A stretch of 64,000 nucleotides of DNA from Calliopsis andreniformis. Its lineage: Eukaryota; Arthropoda; Insecta; Hymenoptera; Andrenidae. A program made the position numbers and the translations under genes. Where the stretch lies: the NCBI RefSeq assembly GCF_051401765.1, contig NW_027480422.1, positions 12,294,001 to 12,358,000 on the forward strand. Reading direction: 5' to 3'. Each line of letters begins with the position of its first letter. Within the stretch, counting starts at the first letter, position 1. Below are positions 54,936 to 64,000 of this stretch, piece by piece. The notes under the pieces were generated by a model that saw only the letters and a list, made by a program, of their open reading frames with translations, was not told the origin of the DNA and did no database searches.

Positions 54936-56824
54936 TATGAAAGTTATGGTCATTTCTACGTTCCGGTCAACCTGTGCTTCACCAGAGGGCGTTGGTCCAC
55001 CAGATCCAATAGATAGGACCTAAAAAGTCAACGCCAGAAGCATAAAATACAAAATAGATACAACAGTTTTTCCATCGTATAACAGGAATAATTGCAACCA
55101 GTGTGAAAGTGATGGTCATTTCTACGTTTCGGGCAACCTAGGCTTCACTCTGGGGCGTTCTTCCACCAGATCGAATAGTTAGGGCCTAAGAAGTCAACGC
55201 CAGAAGCATAAACTGCAATATAAATGCAACAGTTTTTCCATTGCATAAAATGAATAATTGCAAACAGAGTGGAAGTAATGGTTACTTCTACGTTCGCGGC
55301 AACCTAGGCTTCACTCTAGGGCGTTGCTCCACCACATCGAATAGCTACGGCCTTAGGAGTCAACGCCAGAGGCATTACATACAATATAAGTACAACAGTT
55401 TTTCCATCGTATAAAACGAATAATTGCAATCAGTATGAAGGTTATGGTCATTTCTACTTTCCGGGCAACCTAGGCTTATCTCTACGGCATGTTCCACCAG
55501 ATCGAGTAGTTAGGGACTTTGAATACAACGCCAAAAGCATAAAATACAATAAAAATGCAACAGTTTTTCCATTTTATAAAAGGAATAACTGCAGCCAGTG
55601 TGAAAGCACTGGTCATTTCTACGTTCCGGGTAACCTAGGCTTCACTCTAGGACGTTGCTCCACCAGATCGAATAGTTAGGGCCTAAGGAGACAACGCCAG
55701 AAGCATAAAATACTATATAAATACAACAGCTTGTCCATCGTATATAATGTATATTTGCAAACAGTGAGAAAGTAAAGGTCATTTCTACGTTCCCGGCCAC
55801 CTAGGCTTCACTCTAGGGCGTTGCTCCACCAGATTGAATAGTTAGGGCCTTAGAAGTCAAAGCCCGGAGCATAAAATAAAAAATAAATAGAACAGTTTTT
55901 CCATTGTATAAAACGAATAATTGAAACCAGTGTGAAAGTTATGGTCATTTCTACGTTCCGCTCAACCTAGGCTTCACCCCTGGGCGTTGCTCCACCAGAT
56001 CCAATAGCTAGGACCTAAGAAGTGAGCGCCAGAAGCATAAAATACAATAAAAATACAACAGTTTTTCCATCGTATAGCATGAATAATTGCAACCAGAGTG
56101 AAAGTAATAGTCATTTCTACGTTTCGGGCGACATAGGCTTCACTCTAGGGCGTTGCTCCACCATATCGAATAGCTAGGGCCTTAGAAGTCAACGCCCGAA
56201 GCATAAAATACAATAAAAATATAACAGTTTTTCCATCGTATAACGGGAATAATTGCAACAAATGTGAACGTGATGATCATTTCCACGTTCTGGGCAACCT
56301 AGTGTTCACTCTAGGGCGTTGGTCCACCAGATCCAATAGTTAGGGCCTAAGAAGTCAACGACAGAAGCATAAAATACAATAAAGGTACAACAGCTTTTCC
56401 AACGTATAACAGGAATAATTGCAGCCAGAATGAAGGTGATGGTCATTTCTACGTTCCGGGCAACCTAGGCTTCACCCTAGGGCGTTGCTCCAACAGGTCG
56501 AATAGCTAGGGCCTTAGAAGTCAACGCCCGAAACGTAAAATACAATAAAAATACAACAGTTTTTCCATCCTATAACGGGAATAATTGCCACAAATGTGAA
56601 CGTGATGGTCATTTCCACGTTCAGGGCAACCTAGGCTTCACTCTAGGGCGTTGGTCCACCAGATCCAATAGTTAGGGCCTAAGAAGTCAACGCCAGAAGC
56701 ACAAAATACACTAAAAATACAACTGTTTTTCCATCGTATAGCATGTATAATTGCAACCAGAGTGAAAGTAATGGTCATTTCTACGTTTCGGGCGACCTAG
56801 GCTTCACTCTAGGGCGTTGATCCA

Positions 56825-58268
56825 CTATATGGAATAGCTAGGGCCTTAGAAGTCAACGCCCGAAACGTAAAATACAATAAAAATACAACAGTTTTACCAT
56901 CGTATAACTGGCATAATTGCAGCCAGTGTGAAACGTATGGTCATTTCTACGTTCCGGGCAACCTAGGCTTCACTCTAGGGCGTTGGTCCACCACATCCAA
57001 TAGTTAGGGCCTAAGAAGTCAACGCCGGAAGTACCATATACAAAATAAATACAAAAGTTTTTACATCGTATAAAACGAATAATTGCAAACAGTGTGAAAG
57101 TAATGGTCAATTCGACGTTCCGGGCAACCCAGGCTTTACTCGTGGGCGTTGCTCCTCCAGGTCGAATAGCTAGGGCATTAGAAGTCAACTCCTGCAGCAT
57201 AAAACACGATAAAAATACAACAGTTTTTCCATCGTATAGCAGGAATAATTGCAACAAGTGTGAAGGTAATGGTCATTTCTACGTTCCGGGAATCCTAGAC
57301 TCAACTCTGAGGTATTGTGCCACCAGATCGAAGAGTTAGGGCCTTAGAAGTCAAAGCCAGAAGCATAAGATACAAAATAAATACAACAGCCTTTCTATCG
57401 TATAAAACGAATAATTGCAACCCGTGTGAAAGTTATGGTCATGTCTACGTTCCGGGCTACCTAGGCTACACTCTAGGGCGTTGTTCCACCAGATCGAATA
57501 GTTAGGGCATAAGAAGTCAACGCCAGAGGCATAAAATACAATATAAATACAGCAGCCTTTCCCTCGTATAAAAGGAATAATTGCAACCAGTGTGAAAGTG
57601 ATGGTCATTTCTACATTCAGGGCAACCTCGGCTTCACTCTAGGGCGTTGTTCCACCAGATCGAATAGTTAGGGCCTAGGAAGTCAACGCGAGAAGCATAA
57701 AATACAATAAAAATACAACAGTTTTTCCATCGTATAGCATGAATAATAGCAACCAGAGTGAAAGTAGTGGTCATTTCTACGTTTCGGGCGACCTAGGCTT
57801 CACTCCATGGCGTTGCTCCACCAGATCGAATAGCTATGGCCTTAGAAGTCAATGCCAGAAGCATAAAATACAATATAAATACAACAGTTTTTCCATCGTA
57901 TAAAACGAATAATTGCAACCAGTGCGAAGGTAATGGCCATTTGTACGTTCCGGGCATCCTGGACTTAACTCTGAGGCATTGCTCCACCAGATCGAATACA
58001 TAGGGCCTTAGAAGTCAACGCCAGAAGCATAAAGTACAATCAAAATCCAACAGCTTGTCCATCGTATAACAGGAATAATTGCAACAAGCGTGAAGGTAAT
58101 GGTCGTTTCTACGTTCCGGGCAACCTAGGTTTTGTCTCTAGGGCGTTGCTCCACCACATCGAATAGTTAGGGCCTTAGAAGTCAACGTCTGAAGCATAAA
58201 ATACAATAAAAATACAACATTTTTTTCTTCGTATAACAGGAATAATTGCAACCAGTCTGAAAGATATG
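56825..58268. repeat. Segment downstream of U2, repeated once in E
   Basis: After the end of the U homology (GTTGATCCACTATATGGAAT) this segment has no close long counterpart to its left but recurs at 62468-63911 (+5643 bp). In U1 the corresponding position is the U1/U2 joint at 38569, so this is probably the continuation of the ancestral array past the point where U1 was joined to U2. Short parts, such as 57093-57200, resemble 35690-35790 (GGCTTTACTCGTGGGCGTTG). Confidence 0.8.
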
Positions 58269-61200
58269 GTCATTTCTACGTTCCCGGCCACCTAGGCTTC
58301 ACTCTAGGGCGTTGCTCCACCAGATTGAATAGTTAGGGCCTTAGAAGTCAAAGCCCGGAGCATAAAATAAAAAATAAATAGAACAGTTTTTCCATTGTAT
58401 AAAACGAATAATTGAAACCAGTGTGAAAGTTATGGTCATTTCTACGTTCCGCTCAACCTAGGCTTCACCCCTGGGCGTTGCTCCACCAGATCCAATAGCT
58501 AGGACCTAAGAAGTGAGCGCCAGAAGCATAAAATACAATAAAAATACAACAGTTTTTCCATCGTATAGCATGAATAATTGCAACCAGAGTGAAAGTAATA
58601 GTCATTTCTACGTTTCGGGCGACATAGGCTTCACTCTAGGGCGTTGCTCCACCATATCGAATAGCTAGGGCCTTAGAAGTCAACGCCCGAAGCATAAAAT
58701 ACAATAAAAATATAACAGTTTTTCCATCGTATAACGGGAATAATTGCAACAAATGTGAACGTGATGATCATTTCCACGTTCTGGGCAACCTAGTGTTCAC
58801 TCTAGGGCGTCGGTCCACCAGATCCAATAGTTAGGGCCTAAGAAGTCAACGACAGAAGCATAAAATACAATAAAGGTACAACAGCTTTTCCATCGTATAA
58901 CAGGAATAATTGCAGCCAGTGTGAGAGTAATGCCCATTTCTACGTTCCGGGAATCCTAGACTTAACTCTGAGGCATTGCTCCACCAGATCGAAGTGTTAG
59001 GGCCTTAGAAGTCAAAGCCAGAAGCATAAAATACAAAATAAATACAACAGCCTTTCCGTCGTATAAAACGAATAATAGCAACCTGAGTGAAAGTTATGGT
59101 CATTTCTACGTTCCGGGCAACCAATGCTTGACTCTATGGCGTTGCTCCACCAGATCGAATAGGTAGGGCCATAGAAGTCAATGCCTGAAGCATAAAATAC
59201 AGTATAAATACAACAGTTTTTCCATCGTATATAATGTATATTTGCAAACAGTGTGAAAGTGATGTTCATTTCTACGTTCCGGGCAACCTAGTTTTCACTC
59301 TAGTGCATTGCACCACGATTCCGAATAGTTAGGGACTTAGAATTCAACGTCAGACGCATGTAATACAATAAAAATGCCACTGTTTTTCCATCGTATAACA
59401 GGAATAACTGCAACCAGTGTGGAAGTACTGGTCATCTCTACGTTCCGGGCAACCTAGTCTTCACTCTAGGGCGTTGCTCCACCATATCGAATAGCTACGG
59501 CCTTAGAAGTCAACGCCAGAAGCATAAAATACAGTATAAATACAACAGTTTTTCCAGCGTATGAAATGAATAATAGCAAACAGTGTGGAAGTAATGGTCA
59601 TTTCGACGTTCCGGGAAACCCAGGCTTTACTCGTGGGCGTTGCTCCTCCAGGTCGAATAGCTAGGGCATTAGAAGGCAACTCCTGCAGCATAAAATACGA
59701 TAAAAATACAACAGTTTCTCCTTCGTATAGCAGGAATAATTGCAACAAGTGTGAAGAAGATGGTCATTTCTACGTTCCGGGCAAGCTAGGCTTCACTCTA
59801 GGTCGTTGCTCCACCAGATCGAATAGCTAGGGCCTTAGAAGTCAACGCCCGAGACGTAAAATACAATAAAAATACAACACTTTTTCCTTCGTATAACAGG
59901 AATAATTGCAACAAGCGGTAAGGTAATGGTCATTTCTACGTTCCGGGCAACATAGGCTTCACTCTTGGACGTTGTCCCACCAGATCGACTAGCTAGGACT
60001 TTAGAAGTCCAAGCCAGAAGCAAAAAATACAATAAAAATGCAACAGTTTTTCCATCGTATATCATGAATAATTGCAACCAGTGTTAAAGTGATGGTCATT
60101 TCTACGTTCCGGGCAACCTAGGCTTCACTCTAGAGTGTTGCTTCTCCAGATCGAATAGTTAGGGCCTTAGATGCCAACGCGCGAAGCATAAAATACAAAC
60201 TAAATAGAACAGTTTTTCCATTCTATAAAACGAATAATTGCAACCAGTGTGAAAGTTATGGTCATTTCTACGTTCCGGGCATCCTAGGCTTAACTGTAGG
60301 GCGTTGTTCCACCAGATCGATAGTTAGGGCCTAAGAAGTCTTCGCCAGAAGCATAGAATACAATAGAAATATAACAGTTTTTCCATCGTATAACAGGGAT
60401 AATTGCAACCAGTGTGAAAGGTATGGTCATTTCTACGGTCCGGGCAACCTAGGCTTCACTCCAGGGCGTTGCTGCACCACATCGAATAGCTACGGCCTTA
60501 GAAGTCAACGCCAGAAGGTTAAAATACAATATAAATACAACAGATTTTCCATCGTATAATACGAATAATTGCAATCAGTATGAAAGTTATGGTCATTTCT
60601 ACGTTCCGGTCAACCTGTGCTTCACCAGAGGGCGTTGGTCCACCAGATCCAATAGATAGGACCTAAAAAGTCAACGCCAGAAGCATAAAATACAAAATAG
60701 ATACAACAGTTTTTCCATCGTATAACAGGAATAATTGCAACCAGTGTGAAAGTGATGGTCATTTCTACGTTTCGGGCAACCTAGGCTTCACTCTGGGGCG
60801 TTCTTCCACCAGATCGAATAGTTAGGGCCTAAGAAGTCAACGCCAGAAGCATAAACTGCAATATAAATGCAACAGTTTTTCCATTGCATAAAATGAATAA
60901 TTGCAAACAGAGTGGAAGTAATGGTTACTTCTACGTTCGCGGCAACCTAGGCTTCACTCTAGGGCGTTGCTCCACCACATCGAATAGCTACGGCCTTAGG
61001 AGTCAACGCCAGAGGCATTACATACAATATAAGTACAACAGTTTTTCCATCGTATAAAACGAATAATTGCAATCAGTATGAAGGTTATGGTCATTTCTAC
61101 TTTCCGGGCAACCTAGGCTTATCTCTAGGGCATGTTCCACCAGATCGAGTAGTTAGGGACTTTGAATACAACGCCAAAAGCATAAAATACAATAAAAATG

Positions 61201-63911
61201 CAACAGTTTTTCCATTTTATAAAAGGAATAACTGCAGCCAGTGTGAAAGCACTGGTCATTTCTACGTTCCGGGTAACCTAGGCTTCACTCTAGGACGTTG
61301 CTCCACCAGATCGAATAGTTAGGGCCTAAGGAGACAACGCCAGAAGCATAAAATACTATATAAATACAACAGCTTGTCCATCGTATATAATGTATATTTG
61401 CAAACAGTGAGAAAGTAAAGGTCATTTCTACGTTCCCGGCCACCTAGGCTTCACTCTAGGGCGTTGCTCCACCAGATTGAATAGTTAGGGCCTTAGAAGT
61501 CAAAGCCCGGAGCATAAAATAAAAAATAAATAGAACAGTTTTTCCATTGTATAAAACGAATAATTGAAACCAGTGTGAAAGTTATGGTCATTTCTACGTT
61601 CCGCTCAACCTAGGCTTCACCCCTGGGCGTTGCTCCACCAGATCCAATAGCTAGGACCTAAGAAGTGAGCGCCAGAAGCATAAAATACAATAAAAATACA
61701 ACAGTTTTTCCATCGTATAGCATGAATAATTGCAACCAGAGTGAAAGTAATAGTCATTTCTACGTTTCGGGCGACATAGGCTTCACTCTAGGGCGTTGCT
61801 CCACCATATCGAATAGCTAGGGCCTTAGAAGTCAACGCCCGAAGCATAAAATACAATAAAAATATAACAGTTTTTCCATCGTATAACGGGAATAATTGCA
61901 ACAAATGTGAACGTGATGATCATTTCCACGTTCTGGGCAACCTAGTGTTCACTCTAGGGCGTTGGTCCACCAGATCCAATAGTTAGGGCCTAAGAAGTCA
62001 ACGACAGAAGCATAAAATACAATAAAGGTACAACAGCTTTTCCAACGTATAACAGGAATAATTGCAGCCAGAATGAAGGTGATGGTCATTTCTACGTTCC
62101 GGGCAACCTAGGCTTCACCCTAGGGCGTTGCTCCAACAGGTCGAATAGCTAGGGCCTTAGAAGTCAACGCCCGAAACGTAAAATACAATAAAAATACAAC
62201 AGTTTTTCCATCCTATAACGGGAATAATTGCCACAAATGTGAACGTGATGGTCATTTCCACGTTCAGGGCAACCTAGGCTTCACTCTAGGGCGTTGGTCC
62301 ACCAGATCCAATAGTTAGGGCCTAAGAAGTCAACGCCAGAAGCACAAAATACACTAAAAATACAACTGTTTTTCCATCGTATAGCATGTATAATTGCAAC
62401 CAGAGTGAAAGTAATGGTCATTTCTACGTTTCGGGCGACCTAGGCTTCACTCTAGGGCGTTGATCCACTATATGGAATAGCTAGGGCCTTAGAAGTCAAC
62501 GCCCGAAACGTAAAATACAATAAAAATACAACAGTTTTACCATCGTATAACTGGCATAATTGCAGCCAGTGTGAAACGTATGGTCATTTCTACGTTCCGG
62601 GCAACCTAGGCTTCACTCTAGGGCGTTGGTCCACCACATCCAATAGTTAGGGCCTAAGAAGTCAACGCCGGAAGTACCATATACAAAATAAATACAAAAG
62701 TTTTTCCATCGTATAAAACGAATAATTGCAAACAGTGTGAAAGTAATGGTCAATTCGACGTTCCGGGCAACCCAGGCTTTACTCGTGGGCGTTGCTCCTC
62801 CAGGTCGAATAGCTAGGGCATTAGAAGTCAACTCCTGCAGCATAAAACACGATAAAAATACAACAGTTTTTCCATCGTATAGCAGGAATAATTGCAACAA
62901 GTGTGAAGGTAATGGTCATTTCTACGTTCCGGGAATCCTAGACTCAACTCTGAGGTATTGTGCCACCAGATCGAAGAGTTAGGGCCTTAGAAGTCAAAGC
63001 CAGAAGCATAAGATACAAAATAAATACAACAGCCTTTCTATCGTATAAAACGAATAATTGCAACCCGTGTGAAAGTTATGGTCATGTCTACGTTCCGGGC
63101 TACCTAGGCTACACTCTAGGGCGTTGTTCCACCAGATCGAATAGTTAGGGCATAAGAAGTCAACGCCAGAGGCATAAAATACAATATAAATACAGCAGCC
63201 TTTCCCTCGTATAAAAGGAATAATTGCAACCAGTGTGAAAGTGATGGTCATTTCTACATTCAGGGCAACCTCGGCTTCACTCTAGGGCGTTGTTCCACCA
63301 GATCGAATAGTTAGGGCCTAGGAAGTCAACGCGAGAAGCATAAAATACAATAAAAATACAACAGTTTTTCCATCGTATAGCATGAATAATAGCAACCAGA
63401 GTGAAAGTAGTGGTCATTTCTACGTTTCGGGCGACCTAGGCTTCACTCCATGGCGTTGCTCCACCAGATCGAATAGCTATGGCCTTAGAAGTCAATGCCA
63501 GAAGCATAAAATACAATATAAATACAACAGTTTTTCCATCGTATAAAACGAATAATTGCAACCAGTGCGAAGGTAATGGCCATTTGTACGTTCCGGGCAT
63601 CCTGGACTTAACTCTGAGGCATTGCTCCACCAGATCGAATACATAGGGCCTTAGAAGTCAACGCCAGAAGCATAAAGTACAATCAAAATCCAACAGCTTG
63701 TCCATCGTATAACAGGAATAATTGCAACAAGCGTGAAGGTAATGGTCGTTTCTACGTTCCGGGCAACCTAGGTTTTGTCTCTAGGGCGTTGCTCCACCAC
63801 ATCGAATAGTTAGGGCCTTAGAAGTCAACGTCTGAAGCATAAAATACAATAAAAATACAACATTTTTTTCTTCGTATAACAGGAATAATTGCAACCAGTC
63901 TGAAAGATATG
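58269..63911. repeat. 34-monomer higher-order unit E2 (5643 bp)
   Basis: Composite unit. About 58269-58886 copies 55778-56395 (offset 2491 bp, 15 monomers). It then switches, within ACAGCTTTTCCATCGTATAA, to sequence like 34985-36678 in U1 (+23894 bp), including the nine monomers lost from U2. From about 60573 it repeats 54930-58268 at +5643 bp. At 63912 the unit starts again. The period equals that of D although the content and junctions differ. Small differences mark E2 as a separate copy, such as ATAACAGTTTTTCCATCG at 60370 where U1 has ATAACATTTTTCCATCG. Confidence 0.87.
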
Positions 63912-64000
63912 GTCATTTCTACGTTCCCGGCCACCTAGGCTTCACTCTAGGGCGTTGCTCCACCAGATTGAATAGTTAGGGCCTTAGAAGTCAAAGCCCG
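63912..64000. repeat. Start of the next E copy (truncated by the window)
   Basis: CATTTCTACGTTCCCGGCCA followed by CCTAGGCTTCACTC, CAGATTGAATAGTTAGG and GTCAAAGCCCG repeats 58269 onward at +5643 bp. Preceding bases (CAACCAGTCTGAAAGATATG) are shared too, because the joint at 58269 has the same left flank. With only about 90 bp visible, the length of this copy is unknown, but a third 34-monomer copy probably lies to the right. Confidence 0.75.

Larger units (their letters stand above)
38570..56824. repeat. Long higher-order unit U2, rearranged copy of U1
   Basis: Starts at about 38570 as a copy of 21814 and ends at about 56824 as a copy of 38572. Its length follows from U1 by whole-monomer changes: 16756 - 498 - 166 - 1991 + 5643 - 1492 = 18252 bp, matching the final offset exactly. 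The -166 step is at about 42528, where the CAACCTACGCTTCACTC monomer and its CAACCTAGGCTTCAGTC neighbour have been fused. U2 includes the D1/D2 tandem duplication. Retained blocks are nearly identical to U1, so the duplication is recent relative to the diverged left segment. Confidence 0.88.
1..64000. repeat. 166-bp satellite DNA array filling the window
   Basis: The same unit recurs about every 166 bp from the first base to the last, always in the same orientation, giving roughly 385 monomers. Taking AATAATTGCAACCAGTGTGA as phase 1, the monomer runs through a well-conserved GC-richer core (phases about 28-75, containing CATTTCTACGTTCCGGGC and CCTAGGCTTCACTCTAGGGC), a variable region around phases 80-110 (CAGATCGAATAG or CACATCGAATAG, then TTAGGGCC or CTACGGCC), and an A/T-rich tail (phases about 121-152) ending TTTTTCCATCGTATAA. 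GC content of the by-eye consensus is about 42%. Single-base indels are common, so long offsets run a few bases short of exact multiples of 166. No unique sequence interrupts the array. The window starts and ends mid-monomer, so the array extends beyond it on both sides. That this is centromeric or pericentromeric satellite is inference from monomer size and higher-order structure; I do not recognise the family. Confidence 0.98.

Noticed and set aside
1..64000. CRISPR array, because of regular repeats
   Set aside because: The unit is 166 bp with no alternation of short repeat and unique spacer; the entire unit is repetitive.

Overview
The whole 64 kb window is one continuous head-to-tail array of a tandemly repeated satellite with a monomer of 166 bp (about 385 monomers, all in the same orientation). 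I see no protein-coding gene, RNA gene, transposon, CRISPR array or unique-sequence island in it. The open reading frames, none longer than 103 codons, are the same monomer read in different phases on both strands; 166 is not a multiple of 3, so every frame soon runs into a stop. A long satellite array of nucleosome-sized monomers with multi-level higher-order repeats points to a eukaryotic centromeric, pericentromeric or other heterochromatic block. I do not recognise the family and cannot name the organism.

Layout. (1) 1-7413: diverged monomers with only short local duplications. (2) 7414-17573: two copies (A1, A2) of a block of about 31 monomers, nearly identical over long stretches, followed at 17640-21360 by rearranged partial copies (A3, A4). 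(3) 21814-38569: a 16756 bp unit of about 101 monomers (U1). (4) 38570-56824: a second, rearranged copy (U2) that lost 3, 1 and 9 monomers at three places, lacks a 12-monomer tandem duplication present in U1, and gained a 34-monomer tandem duplication (D1/D2, 5643 bp period). (5) 56825-64000: another 34-monomer tandem repeat with the same 5643 bp period (E), whose next copy starts about 90 bp before the window ends.

The structure is nested: 166 bp monomer, then 3-, 12-, 15-, 19-, 31-, 34- and 101-monomer periods. All large differences I could measure are whole numbers of monomers, and junctions fall in register inside shared sequence but at many different monomer phases. This is what homology-driven unequal exchange or conversion predicts, rather than transposition or a site-specific event. 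Duplicates look old and diverged at the left and nearly identical to the right, so recent expansion seems to lie rightward. The most striking local event is a 207 bp patch at 16654-16860, inside the A2 copy, that is identical to sequence 29 and 35 kb away and has added one monomer.

All offsets were found by reading and aligning by eye. Block edges are uncertain by about 10-40 bp because the recombining monomers are similar to each other.
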